A stretch of 64,000 nt of DNA from [Bacillus] enclensis (GTDB taxonomy: Bacteria > Bacillota > Bacilli > Bacillales > Bacillaceae_B), in assembly GCF_001456935.1 (NCBI RefSeq), contig NZ_KQ758482.1, positions 1,282,249 to 1,346,248 of the forward strand. The letters run 5' to 3'. Both the position numbers and the translations under genes were made by a program. This document shows, piece after piece, positions 56,033-64,000 of the stretch (position 1 is its first letter; each line of letters begins with the position of its first letter). The notes under the pieces were generated by a model. That model did no database searches. It had not been told where the DNA came from and worked only from the letters and a program-made list of their open reading frames with translations.

Positions 56033-56300
56033 AAAAAAACCCCATCCCTGGAAAGGGACGAGGTTGTGATCGCGGTACCACCCTTATAAGCGTATCTAAA
56101 GAGATACACTCACTTGATTCGGATAACGGCTTTGCCGGTGCATCTTTACATTCCTTAATGGAATGGTCCCGATGCCAACTCGAGAGGTGAAATGTTCACG
56201 CCATGTTTTTCTTAAGAATGCTTTCAGTCTGACGGCATTCTCTTCCTTGAAGAATCTCATGCGCTACTTGCCTCTGTCTTCGTTTTTATAAAGTATATGT
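56033..56300 (-). promoter_or_regulatory. T-box leader of pheST (tRNA-Phe sensing)
   Basis: The minus-strand leader contains the T-box sequence AAGGGTGGTACCGCG (56071-56085). It is followed directly by a terminator (arms ACCTCGTCCCTTT, 56033-56064) with seven T. The upstream stem I region holds a plausible UUC specifier in GAACATTTCACC near 56195. Uncharged tRNA-Phe should favour the antiterminator. Between the terminator and pheS lies a sequence similar to part of the R1 repeat (about 55915-55945). Confidence 0.92.
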
Positions 56301-56305
56301 GCATA

Positions 56306-56334
56306 ATTATAGTGAATTATTCCCGATAATTCAA
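56306..56334 (-). promoter_or_regulatory. sigmaA promoter of the pheST leader
   Basis: On the minus strand TTGAAT (56329-56334), a 17-base spacer and TATAAT (56306-56311) form a strong promoter at the head of the T-box leader. Confidence 0.78.
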
Positions 56335-56349
56335 ATCATTTAAGAAAAA

Positions 56350-57108
56350 TTATTGCCCATTTTTAAAATAATATAACAAGATGCCTGCAGCAATCGCGAC
56401 ATTCAGTGACTCGCTTTTCCCGTAGATGGGTATGTACAGGTTTTGATCGGTTTGCATCAGGATCTCTTGGCTCATGCCGTTTCCTTCATTCCCGACGATC
56501 AGCGCGTAGGATTCCTCTGGTGTGACGGATGTGTACTCCTCCCCATTCTCAAGGGCAGTTCCGTAAACAGGTACTCCTTTTTCTTTCAGGTCACGGATGA
56601 TGTCAGACAGGTCGCCCTTAATGATCGGCAGGTGAAAATGGCTTCCCTGTGCAGACCTGAGCACTTTTGGATTATAAAGGTCAACCGTCCCTTTTCCAAG
56701 GATGACCGCATCGATGCCGGCCGCTTCTGCCGTCCGGATGATCGTTCCGATATTCCCCGGATCCTGAAGTCCGTCCAAGAGGAGGAATGTCTTGCTCTCA
56801 TCAATCGATGTCGTTTCTTTTTGCCTGCAAACAGCAAACACACCCTGAGTGGTTTCCGTGTCGGCAAGAACTTTTCCTGCTTCTTCAGATACCTGTATCA
56901 GTTCGACTCCATCGAGATTCCATTTATTCGGGAGCTCGACGCCCTCGATAACAATCAGCTCAAGTACAGTATCGTGCTGCTTTAAAGCTTCTTCGACAAG
57001 ATGGAAGCCTTCGACTATATAGGTTAAGGATTGATCTCTTCCCTTTTTGGTCAATAATTTTTTCCACTGTTTCACGACAGGATTCTTAGAGGATTGAATA
57101 ACCTTCAA
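56350..57108 (-). CDS. ysgA: SpoU-family RNA 2'-O-methyltransferase (YsgA)
   Basis: A TrmH/SpoU-type methyltransferase, probably for rRNA, of 252 residues. An N-terminal substrate-binding region (KKLLTKKGRDQ) is followed by knotted-fold motifs DGLQDPGNIGTIIRTAEAAG, LIVGNEGNGMS and IPIYGKSESLNVAIAAGIL. The start is TTG at 57108, nine bases after AAGGAG. It lies upstream of the pheST promoter, as in B. subtilis; the modified base is not determined. Confidence 0.91.
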   Translation of the reverse strand: MKVIQSSKNPVVKQWKKLLTKKGRDQSLTYIVEGFHLVEEALKQHDTVLELIVIEGVELPNKWNLDGVELIQVSEEAGKVLADTETTQGVFAVCRQKETTSIDESKTFLLLDGLQDPGNIGTIIRTAEAAGIDAVILGKGTVDLYNPKVLRSAQGSHFHLPIIKGDLSDIIRDLKEKGVPVYGTALENGEEYTSVTPEESYALIVGNEGNGMSQEILMQTDQNLYIPIYGKSESLNVAIAAGILLYYFKNGQ

Positions 57109-57232
57109 TCGTACCCGCTCCTTCATTTTACATTTCAAGATTTCATTATACCCTAATTCAAATACATAATAAATCTGATTTGTGACAAGATAACAATGAA
57201 TTCCTCATCCTAAACAAAAGGAGTAATGCTTG

Positions 57233-57454
57233 ATGAATCTTAACTTGAGAAAAGCGATCATACACAACGTTTCAGGAAACAGCCAGGAAGAATTGAAGGA
57301 TACAATCGTCGATGCCATTCAAGGCGGAGAAGAAAAGACACTTCCAGGTTTAGGTGTCCTGCTTGAGGTATTCTGGCAAAATGCCGACTCTCAGGAACAG
57401 CAGATGCTTCTTGAAACACTCGAAGAATCATTACAGCAGCAGCCACAGCAATAA
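57233..57454 (+). CDS. sspI: Small acid-soluble spore protein SspI
   Basis: A 73-residue minor spore-core protein made in the forespore. [14 protein letters not shown] at the start and [15 protein letters not shown] in the middle closely match B. subtilis SspI. The ATG at 57233 follows GGAG. It is divergent from ysgA and has its own terminator. A sigmaG promoter is expected, but I could not place it. Confidence 0.95.
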   Translation: MNLNLRKAIIHNVSGNSQEELKDTIVDAIQGGEEKTLPGLGVLLEVFWQNADSQEQQMLLETLEESLQQQPQQ

Positions 57455-57490
57455 GGAAACGGGCAGCCTCTCGGAGGCGGCCCGTTTTTT
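57455..57490 (+). terminator. Terminator after sspI
   Basis: The stem ACGGGC-AGCCTC / GAGGC-GGCCCGT is followed by six T on the plus strand. Confidence 0.85.
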
Positions 57491-57564
57491 CATACACGGT
57501 TTTATCCCCTTCCCTTTAGTGGTATAAGAAGCATATCCGCTTGTTACCGAAAGGAGAATTACCA

Positions 57565-58104
57565 ATGAGCAGCAAAAAAGCCTTATTAATCATAGACATG
57601 ATCAATACATTCGATTTCGACGGCGGGGAGGAATTATTGTCAAATACAAAAAGTATCGTCGATCCCATCAGGAAGTTGAAGAACAAGGCAAAAAAAGCAG
57701 ATATCCCCGTTATTTATGTCAATGACAATTACGGTTTATGGCAGGATAATATGAACGATATCATCGAGGTCTGCAAAAAAGGGAAAGGCAGGTCGATCAT
57801 CGAAAAAATTCACCCGGATGAGGATGATTACTTCATCGTGAAACCGAAGCATTCCTGTTTTTTCGGTACACAGCTTGAAATACTCCTGCACCAGCTCGAT
57901 GTCGATCACCTGATCCTGACCGGGATTGCGGGTGATATCTGTGTCCTGTTCACAGCGAACGACGCCTATATGAGAGAGTACGGATTGAGCATCCCGCTGG
58001 ACTGCATGGCCTCGGAAACCAAAGAAGACAACGACAGTGCCGTCCATATCATTGAAAAAACAATCGACGCCGACCTGACCCGTTCCAGTGAAATGGAATT
58101 TTAA
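57565..58104 (+). CDS. Isochorismatase-like cysteine hydrolase
   Basis: A 179-residue hydrolase of the isochorismatase/nicotinamidase fold. The catalytic triad is visible as the aspartate in LLIIDMINTFDF (about residue 12), a lysine in FIVKPKHSCFFG, and the nucleophilic cysteine in GIAGDICVLFTANDAYMREYGL (about residue 127). The ATG at 57565 follows AAAGGAG. It stands between sspI and ysdC with terminators on both sides. The substrate is unknown. Confidence 0.85.
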   Translation: MSSKKALLIIDMINTFDFDGGEELLSNTKSIVDPIRKLKNKAKKADIPVIYVNDNYGLWQDNMNDIIEVCKKGKGRSIIEKIHPDEDDYFIVKPKHSCFFGTQLEILLHQLDVDHLILTGIAGDICVLFTANDAYMREYGLSIPLDCMASETKEDNDSAVHIIEKTIDADLTRSSEMEF

Positions 58105-58105
58105 A

Positions 58106-58137
58106 AAAGACCCTGCCCGAAATAAAGGCAGGGTCTT
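58106..58137. terminator. Bidirectional terminator between the isochorismatase and ysdC genes
   Basis: The perfect stem AAAGACCCTGCC / GGCAGGGTCTTT is flanked by A and T runs and serves both convergent genes. Confidence 0.85.
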
Positions 58138-58145
58138 TCAATTGA

Positions 58146-59231
58146 TTAATCAAACGTAATCTTTGCTACTGTATCTTTGTCTAACTTTTTAATGACTTCT
58201 GTAATCAGCTTCACTGCATTTTCATAATCATCACGGTGAAGCATGGCAGCATGTGAATGGATGTAGCGTGTCGCAATCGTGATGGAAAGGGCAGGTACAC
58301 CGTTTGCCGTCAAGTGAATCGCACCTGAGTCCGTTCCACCGCCTGCAATCGCATCGAACTGATAAGGGATATTATGTTCATCCGCTGTATCCGTCACAAA
58401 ATCACGTAGCCCTTTATGAGAAACCATGCTGGCATCATAAAGGATGATCTGAGGACCTTCACCCATTTTGCTTTGCGCTTCTTTTTCCGAGATGCCAGGT
58501 GTGTCACCGGCGATTCCCACATCGACACCGAATGCGATGTCAGGCTGGATCTTCGCAGCGGAAGTTCTTGCTCCGCGCAGGCCTACCTCTTCCTGAACGG
58601 TACCCACGCCATAAACGACGTTTGGATGCTGTTCATTTTTAAGGTTCTTAAGGACGTCGATTGCGATCGCACATCCAATGCGGTTGTCCCACGCCTTGGC
58701 AAGAAGCATCTTTTCGTTGTTCATCACGGTGAATTCGAAGTATGGAACGACCATGTCCCCAGGTTTTACGCCCCATTCCTGTGCTTCTTCTTTGCTTGAT
58801 GCCCCGATATCGATGAACATATCTTTAATATCAACAGGCTTCTTCCGTGCTTCCGCAGGCAGGATGTGAGGGGGCTTGGAGCCGATGATTCCGGTTACTT
58901 CGCCTTTGCTTGTCACGATGGTCACACGCTGTGCCAGCATGACCTGGGACCACCAGCCGCCGACTGTCTGGAAGCGGAGGAATCCTTTATTATCAATTTG
59001 TGTGATCATGAAGCCGACTTCGTCAAGATGGCCCGCCACCATGATCTTGGGACCGTGTTCATCCCCGACTTTTTTCGCGATAAGACTTCCCAGGTTATCG
59101 GTTGTGATTTCATCTGCAAATGGCTCTATGTATCGTTTCATTACGTCCCTTGCTTCTTTTTCATTGCCCGGGACCCCTTTTGCATCTGTCAGATCTTTAA
59201 GCATGGTTAATGTTTCGTCTAATTTTGTCAT
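58146..59231 (-). CDS. ysdC: M42-family metallo-aminopeptidase (YsdC)
   Basis: A cobalt/zinc aminopeptidase of 361 residues that forms large cytosolic assemblies in this family. Metal ligands appear in [12 protein letters not shown] (His and Asp, about residue 66), AWDNRIGCA (Asp, about residue 179) and [13 protein letters not shown] (two Glu, about residue 212), with later ligands in GVDVG and [10 protein letters not shown]. It is the same length as B. subtilis YsdC. Confidence 0.92.
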   Translation of the reverse strand: MTKLDETLTMLKDLTDAKGVPGNEKEARDVMKRYIEPFADEITTDNLGSLIAKKVGDEHGPKIMVAGHLDEVGFMITQIDNKGFLRFQTVGGWWSQVMLAQRVTIVTSKGEVTGIIGSKPPHILPAEARKKPVDIKDMFIDIGASSKEEAQEWGVKPGDMVVPYFEFTVMNNEKMLLAKAWDNRIGCAIAIDVLKNLKNEQHPNVVYGVGTVQEEVGLRGARTSAAKIQPDIAFGVDVGIAGDTPGISEKEAQSKMGEGPQIILYDASMVSHKGLRDFVTDTADEHNIPYQFDAIAGGGTDSGAIHLTANGVPALSITIATRYIHSHAAMLHRDDYENAVKLITEVIKKLDKDTVAKITFD

Positions 59232-59313
59232 TCTTTCGACCCCCTAAATGTTTAAACTATTCTCATTATACTAAAATCTTTGCAGGACATCAAAAGATGC
59301 TTTCAGATTTTTG

Positions 59314-59802
59314 TTAATATCCTTCTTCCTGGCGTTCATAATTCACCTTGTTTTTTTCTACATAGGCGTCAAATACCTCCATGCTCGAAAAGCCGAGGAC
59401 TTCGCCCAGTGTCAGATAGTGATTGAACAGGGAGAAATAATGCGTTACGGAACGTTCTTCCCTGAAATCGGTGACCGCTTTATAAACAAGAAGAAATTGT
59501 TCATTGAGCTCCTTTGCATCAGCATGTTTTTCATCCAGTTCAATTTCCTGCAGCCCTATTTCGAGGCCGAGGGACAGGATGAAGTGGATGCCGTCCACAT
59601 ATTCCTCCAAGATGACTTCTTTGGCGGAGGCTCCTTTTTTACTCCAAAACTTGAAGCTTCTTGTCTCATTTGCAAGTTCTCCTATTTCAACAAGCAGAGC
59701 CAGAATCTTTCTGTCAACTAAATCCTCTTCTCCGAGCCCGTGTTCGCTTTCTATATGCTGATCAAGTTTCAGCTGCATATGCAGCAGTTTTTCAATGTTC
59801 AT
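59314..59802 (-). CDS. dUTPase-like protein (all-alpha dimeric, dUTPase_2 family)
   Basis: A 162-residue all-alpha NTP pyrophosphohydrolase of the MazG/dUTPase_2 type. The metal-binding motifs are ALLVEIGELANETRSFKFW (ExxE, about residue 35) and LEEYVDGIHFILSLGLEIG (ExxD, about residue 66). It probably removes dUTP. It is transcribed divergently from ysdB. The exact nucleotide is inferred from the family. Confidence 0.83.
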   Translation of the reverse strand: MNIEKLLHMQLKLDQHIESEHGLGEEDLVDRKILALLVEIGELANETRSFKFWSKKGASAKEVILEEYVDGIHFILSLGLEIGLQEIELDEKHADAKELNEQFLLVYKAVTDFREERSVTHYFSLFNHYLTLGEVLGFSSMEVFDAYVEKNKVNYERQEEGY

Positions 59803-59877
59803 TGACGATTTCCTCTCCTTTCGAATTCTGCTTTCCCATTTAGTATGACAAACTTTTTCGTATTTTTTAAATAAAAA

Positions 59878-59903
59878 CGAAACCTTTTTGGATTTATGCC
59901 GTA
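59878..59903 (+). promoter_or_regulatory. sigmaW promoter of ysdB
   Basis: CGAAAC (59878-59883), 16 bases, then CGTA (59900-59903) match the sigmaW pattern TGAAAC-N16-CGTA except for the first base. It lies 40 bases before the ysdB start, and B. subtilis ysdB belongs to the sigmaW regulon. Confidence 0.8.
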
Positions 59904-59942
59904 AATAATAGGAGAAGATCTATGCCTATGGAGGTAATTTAC

Positions 59943-60332
59943 ATGCTATGGCTCATTCGTTTACTCATTCTTGCCCTCATCATTTACCTTTTTTACCGCA
60001 GTTTCAAGTACATCATCGATCCGAAGCGGAAGCTTGAGCTTGCCCAGGAACAGAAACGATTTTATTTTCTTGATGACCAGGAAAACGTCCGGAAAAACTT
60101 TTACGTCACGTATAAAGGGGTCTTGTTTGAAGGCGAAAAATATCTCGGCACAACTGAAGATTCCTTTGAAGTGGTATCAATCTTCGTTTGGGTCAATAAT
60201 GTCTCTTCCCTGAAGGGACTGGGCTATGAGGATTTTCATTATGTCCAGAATGAAATCAAAGAGCGTTACCCGAAGGCGAAAATTGATTGGAAGAGTCCAA
60301 TCCATGAGCTTATGAGGAAATCGGATATTTGA
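59943..60332 (+). CDS. ysdB: YsdB, sigmaW-regulated membrane-associated protein
   Basis: A 129-residue protein with one N-terminal membrane helix (LWLIRLLILALIIYLFYR) and a cytosolic domain of about 100 residues (RFYFLDDQENVRKNFYVTYKG). It is a member of the sigmaW envelope-stress regulon in B. subtilis, without a known biochemical role. The ATG at 59943 follows GGAGG. A sigmaW promoter precedes it and a terminator follows. Confidence 0.9.
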   Translation: MLWLIRLLILALIIYLFYRSFKYIIDPKRKLELAQEQKRFYFLDDQENVRKNFYVTYKGVLFEGEKYLGTTEDSFEVVSIFVWVNNVSSLKGLGYEDFHYVQNEIKERYPKAKIDWKSPIHELMRKSDI

Positions 60333-60339
60333 AGACAGT

Positions 60340-60376
60340 AAATGCTTAAGGTGTTTAAACACTTTGGGCATTTTTT
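60340..60376 (+). terminator. Terminator after ysdB
   Basis: The stem AATGCTTAAGGTGTTT / AAACACTTTGGGCATT is followed by TTTT on the plus strand. Confidence 0.8.
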
Positions 60377-60521
60377 AGTTGGTGATAAACGTTAACATTC
60401 CGTCCCATTCACTCATAGAATATCAATAATGCTGTTATGCTCCACTTCTGACAAACCTGGTTTACACCTGAGCCGCTTACAGTTTTACAAACATAATCTA
60501 TATGAAAGAAGTGAAGAGACG

Positions 60522-61250
60522 ATGGGAATATCAACGGGGAAGTGGAAAAAATACCAATTGATGAAGAAGAATGAAAAACTTTCCCAGTACTTGCCCGAGA
60601 CCTATTTACTCAATGAAAATACGTTTTGGCATACGATTGGAAAATATGGCGCTGTCATGATCAAACCTACTAAAGGATATATGGGAAAAGGAATCGTGCA
60701 GGTAGCATCAAAAGGGAAAGAGCAATATGAATTCCACGTACTGGAGAAGAGCTATGTCGTTGAAGGAAGAGAGAAAACATTCGAACACCTATTGAAGGAT
60801 TATTGTTTGAAGAAACACTATATCGTTCAGCAGAAAATCCCCCTGGTGACTGTAAAAGGTGCCCCCTACGACCTCCGAGTGATGGTGCAGCGCAGGAAAA
60901 ATCAGTATGATTGGACGGTCACCGGGAAACTGGCCAAGGTGGCTGCCAAAGGATTCGTCCTTACTAATTATCCTAAATACCTCATCACAGCTGAGGAGGC
61001 CATTAAACATTCTTCTTTTAAAGCTCCAAGAAGCCACCTTCATGAAGAAATCGACCGCATCAGCGTCCTCACCGCTGAATACTTATCCGATTATTACACC
61101 AATACCCGCACATTCGGGCTCGATATCGGGCTTGATGATCAAGCGAATATCTGGATCATCGAAGCCAACCTGGCACCGAGTGTTTCTATATTCAAAGCGC
61201 TGAAAAATGAAGAAGTGTATAAAAGGATCCTGAAATACAGAAGAGGATAA
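60522..61250 (+). CDS. YheC/YheD-family ATP-grasp protein (spore-coat-associated type)
   Basis: A 242-residue ATP-grasp enzyme. ATP-binding segments VMIKPTKGYMGKGIVQV (about residue 45) and YIVQQKIPLVTVKGAPYDLRV (about residue 105), and the metal site FGLDIGLDDQANIWIIEAN (about residue 205), match the YheC/YheD family, whose B. subtilis members are called spore coat-associated. It is short and lacks the N-terminal domain of the neighbour at 61425-62759. The ATG at 60522 has only a weak GAAGAG site. The substrate is unknown. Confidence 0.82.
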   Translation: MGISTGKWKKYQLMKKNEKLSQYLPETYLLNENTFWHTIGKYGAVMIKPTKGYMGKGIVQVASKGKEQYEFHVLEKSYVVEGREKTFEHLLKDYCLKKHYIVQQKIPLVTVKGAPYDLRVMVQRRKNQYDWTVTGKLAKVAAKGFVLTNYPKYLITAEEAIKHSSFKAPRSHLHEEIDRISVLTAEYLSDYYTNTRTFGLDIGLDDQANIWIIEANLAPSVSIFKALKNEEVYKRILKYRRG

Positions 61251-61254
61251 AGAC

Positions 61255-61294
61255 AAGGCCCGCCCCCCAATGCGTCAGCATCGAGGGACGGGCC
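61255..61294. terminator. Terminator between the two convergent ATP-grasp genes
   Basis: The arms AAGGCCCGCCCC and GGGACGGGCCTT pair across a 16-base loop. The T run is short on both sides, so efficiency is uncertain. Confidence 0.6.
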
Positions 61295-61424
61295 TTCAAT
61301 CCTTATAAAATTACTCAGGCACCGGACTCTACATGTTTGTTGAACGGTTCGAAGAGGTAGCGGGATTCTCAAATTTGCTAATCTTACACCTAAGGCCGCA
61401 TTGACTGTCCGTTTCCAATCTGTA

Positions 61425-62759
61425 TCAACGGTCCACCTTTTTCCCAAAACCCGCCAGCGCCTTCGCGTATTCCAGGGGTGAGCGAAACACACGGTCTCTA
61501 AGTTCCAAATCCTTTATTTTTGTGAAGCTTTCATGCCCGTAGTTGGAGTTTGCTTCAAGAAAATAGATGTCACCTGTCTCCAGTAGTATGAAATCAAGTG
61601 CTACGTCCCCAAAATGACCTATATTCAAATCAAGGCTCTCCCCCGCTTTTATACAGGCTTCTTTTATACGTGCGGCTGCTTCAGCCGCTTTTAAATCATC
61701 AAATCCGTAGTACTCTTTTAAGGCAGCTTCCCCGGGAAGAATCTTCTCTGTATATCGAAGATTCGTGATGACGCTTTCGGGCTTCGCAAGCCTGCCTATA
61801 AACCCTCTCATTTTCCATTCCATGCTGCTGTCTTTTTGGATATATCCCCTGAAATCAACCTGCTTCCGATTTTTTTCATACGGCACTCCCTGCTGCACGA
61901 TATACCGATTCTTCCTGACGATGTTTTGCAGGCGGCAGATGCAATCCTCTTTTGATTCAAATCTTTCCTTCACTTGTTTTCCTTTGACCACTCGGGTGAC
62001 CCTGATTTGCTTTCCTTCCTTTTTGACCTGGATGATCCCGTACCCTCTTGCCCCAAATCTTTTCTTCAAATAAAGGACGTGATATTCTTCAAGCATGGAA
62101 AAGAGCCGGTCAAAGTCTTTGAATTTTTCCGTATAGGGGACCAGTTCCCTTGCAGGGGGATTCTTAAAAAGTGCCTGATAAAATTCCCATTTACCGGTAC
62201 CGCGGCTATTGAAGAAACGTCCCCCGGTGATGTTGTCCAGAAGATGATATTTGTTGCCCGTTCCTGCGACCGGCCTGTTAAAGACCGCATCAGGAAATGG
62301 AAAAGTCCCTTCCTTCCATCGACCTTCTTTTTGTGCAGGGTCATAACAGAAGCCTTTTACCGACACAGCCCCCTCCTCCACTTCCGATAGAGGAAAGATG
62401 ATCACCAATCCTTTGATCCTCTTATATGATTTGACCCAGCGTTTCAATATCCTCAGGCTTTTTTTGTTGATATTCTTCATCCCGGCACCCCTCACAATAC
62501 CAAGGACGGGGCCCGCATACAAATGACTTCCTTCTGTTCTCCATTCAAATTCAATATCCTCGGGAATGGTGAAGTCGAATAAATCTATTGGTATGCATAT
62601 CGAATCTTGCTCAGCCTCTTGATCGATAGTGACTGTCATATCTTTTTTCCATCGTCCGATATGCAGAATCACTGATCCCTCTTTTATGTTCAGCTTCTTT
62701 GCTGAAGAGGGGTGCATGATGATGGTTCCACTTAATATGTTTCTTTTCTTAATAAACAC
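61425..62759 (-). CDS. YheC/YheD-family ATP-grasp protein, long form
   Basis: A 444-residue protein. Residues 1-90 form a beta-rich N-terminal domain (LNIKEGSVILHIGRWKKDMT) typical of the long family members. The ATP-grasp region spans about residues 190-440, with FGARGYGIIQVKKEG, RYIVQQGVPYEKNRKQVDFR and the metal site GDVALDFILLETGDIYFLEAN. The start is GTG at 62759 after AAGGTG. It is convergent with the short family member; a role in spore-coat modification is inferred from the family only. Confidence 0.83.
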   Translation of the reverse strand: MFIKKRNILSGTIIMHPSSAKKLNIKEGSVILHIGRWKKDMTVTIDQEAEQDSICIPIDLFDFTIPEDIEFEWRTEGSHLYAGPVLGIVRGAGMKNINKKSLRILKRWVKSYKRIKGLVIIFPLSEVEEGAVSVKGFCYDPAQKEGRWKEGTFPFPDAVFNRPVAGTGNKYHLLDNITGGRFFNSRGTGKWEFYQALFKNPPARELVPYTEKFKDFDRLFSMLEEYHVLYLKKRFGARGYGIIQVKKEGKQIRVTRVVKGKQVKERFESKEDCICRLQNIVRKNRYIVQQGVPYEKNRKQVDFRGYIQKDSSMEWKMRGFIGRLAKPESVITNLRYTEKILPGEAALKEYYGFDDLKAAEAAARIKEACIKAGESLDLNIGHFGDVALDFILLETGDIYFLEANSNYGHESFTKIKDLELRDRVFRSPLEYAKALAGFGKKVDR

Positions 62760-63010
62760 TTACACACCTTCTATCTTTTTTTCATCATCTGAATTGCCTT
62801 TTGAATTTAATTTCTTTGTAGAAAAGATGTCTACAATCACTTATATATGTTCCCGTTATTTCCAATGTACATAATCTCCGCTATAGCCATCACTTTTTTT
62901 CTCGTTATGAATAATATAGTCATGCGTATGAAGACCTTTTGCCCCGCTCTCAATAGATGAAAGCAGCAAAGGGTTGAACCTTTTTGTTCGTAGGAGATGA
63001 ACTTTTTACC

Positions 63011-64000
63011 ATGCAGACGATTATTTTTCTCGGGAGTAATAAATCGGGCTCTTCAAGGGACGCCATAAGGGCTGCATCAGATATGGGCTATTTCACAGTA
63101 CTATTGACAGATAGACGGAAATGGATCAAACAAAGGGAAGAGTTTCCGGATGTTCATCAAATGGTGTTGATGGACCGATTGTTGGATAAGGAGAAGATTT
63201 TCAGACAGCTTTCAAAAATCAATAACCAGGGAAAGCAGATAAAAGCTTTTGTAAGCTTTATCGATCCATTTGTCAGTTTGGCTGCTGAGATTTCCAAGGA
63301 ACTCGGGCTTCAAGAGGTATCTGTCGCAGCATTATTTAAGATGGAGGATAAAACAAGATTCCGGGATGAATTACAAAATAATCCCGTGACTCCGCACTTT
63401 TCCATCTGTCTTTTAGACAAAGATGAAAATGAGTTGTTTACAGAGCACGTCAAGAAGCTTCCAGCGATTCTGAAATCCCCGGTATCAAACGGTTCAAAAG
63501 ACGTCATCAAAGTCAATTCAAAAGAAGAATTCACAGAGGCTGTGCATCATTTCAGAAACCAGCTTGGCCAGGACCCCCTTCTTATAGAAGAATTCATATC
63601 CGGTCCCCAGTATTTAATAGAAGTACTCGTCCACAATTCCAATACGACGATCGTTGCCATCATCGAGCAGGAAATATCCAGTATGAACCGTTTTATCATT
63701 ACGGGCTATCACATGCCGGCACGGTTATCGAAGCATGCCCGGGAAACACTGAATGAATCGATCGGTCAAGTCATGAAAGATATAGGTTTGTCCCACGGCA
63801 CTTGCCACCTTGAAATGAGATGGACAGAAGGCGAATGGAAGCTGATTGAGATTAACCCGCGTATTTCAGGAAGTGCAATCAACCAGATGATACTGGAATC
63901 AACCGGAATCAGCTTAGTAAAAGAAACATTAAAGTTACACCTTGGTGAAAAGCCGGACCTTACTCCTTCAAAAGTAGAATATGTTTCTGCAGAATTCATT
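63011..64000 (+). CDS. ATP-grasp carboxylate-amine ligase-like protein (3' end outside window)
   Basis: The open frame runs off the window at 330 codons. A nucleotide-fold N-terminal domain (TIIFLGSNKSGSSRDAIRAA) is followed by an ATP-grasp core: AILKSPVSNGSKDVIKV, PLLIEEFISGPQYLIEVLVH and the metal site KLIEINPRISGSAIN. This is the biotin-carboxylase/carboxylate-amine ligase type, not YheC/YheD. The ATG at 63011 lies 14 bases after GGAG, so the start is uncertain. The about 250 bases upstream show no clear promoter. Confidence 0.82.
   Translation, partial: MQTIIFLGSNKSGSSRDAIRAASDMGYFTVLLTDRRKWIKQREEFPDVHQMVLMDRLLDKEKIFRQLSKINNQGKQIKAFVSFIDPFVSLAAEISKELGLQEVSVAALFKMEDKTRFRDELQNNPVTPHFSICLLDKDENELFTEHVKKLPAILKSPVSNGSKDVIKVNSKEEFTEAVHHFRNQLGQDPLLIEEFISGPQYLIEVLVHNSNTTIVAIIEQEISSMNRFIITGYHMPARLSKHARETLNESIGQVMKDIGLSHGTCHLEMRWTEGEWKLIEINPRISGSAINQMILESTGISLVKETLKLHLGEKPDLTPSKVEYVSAEFI

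Overview
The window is chromosomal DNA of an endospore-forming Bacillaceae bacterium (Bacillus sensu lato; a Rossellomorea-like species would fit, but the sequence alone does not settle the genus). Evidence for this: the spore genes spoVID, gerM, gerE, sspI and YheC/YheD-type ATP-grasp proteins; strong AGGAGG ribosome sites with frequent TTG/GTG starts; sigmaW, sigmaK and probable sigmaE promoters; and gene order that follows the Bacillus subtilis ysdB to spoVID region almost gene by gene. Most genes lie on the minus strand, so operons read from high to low coordinates.

Region by region (low to high coordinates). 1-7080: start of spoVID, then the haem operon hemA-X-C-D-B-L (glutamyl-tRNA to uroporphyrinogen III). 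7471-11975: an accessory block between hemA and engB (small membrane protein, cysteine dioxygenase, an EamA transporter broken by a stop codon, and a glutamine-type amino-acid ABC transporter). 12269-21887: protein quality control (engB, lonA, lonB, clpX, tig) and a TPR protein. 22012-22586: two tandem tRNA-Arg genes; the UCU one is interrupted by a 278-nt group I intron. 22779-28709: ysnB, rdgB, rph, gerM, racE, ysmB, gerE, ysmA. 29195-33186: succinate dehydrogenase and yslB. 33372-37412: lysC under a lysine riboswitch, uvrC, trxA. 37656-42841: fatty-acid degradation (etfA, etfB, fadB, fadR, lcfA). 43198-44547: a secreted GH144-like glycosidase. 44966-51950: a 27-residue membrane peptide, DUF350 protein, mutS2, polX, cvpA, zapA, rnhC. 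52380-57108: pheT-pheS under a T-box, and an rRNA methyltransferase. 57233-64000: sspI, an isochorismatase-like hydrolase, M42 aminopeptidase, dUTPase, ysdB and three ATP-grasp proteins, the last cut by the window end.

The intergenic DNA is unusually rich. Two loci (about 35083-35213 and 49845-49984) carry the same 46-nt core of two hairpins, with compensatory base changes, placed next to locus-specific perfect inverted repeats with 32-bp arms. Three other gaps hold different tandem arrays with a 20-21 nt period. Several palindromic interspersed repeats occur, two of them with a second repeat nested inside.

Regulation readable from sequence includes FadR boxes upstream of fadR and, unexpectedly, upstream of the ysmA-like thioesterase; a cre site between fadB and etfB; a lysine riboswitch; a Phe T-box; a sigmaW promoter for ysdB; and a sigmaK promoter for gerE. 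No CRISPR array, prophage or transposase gene was seen.
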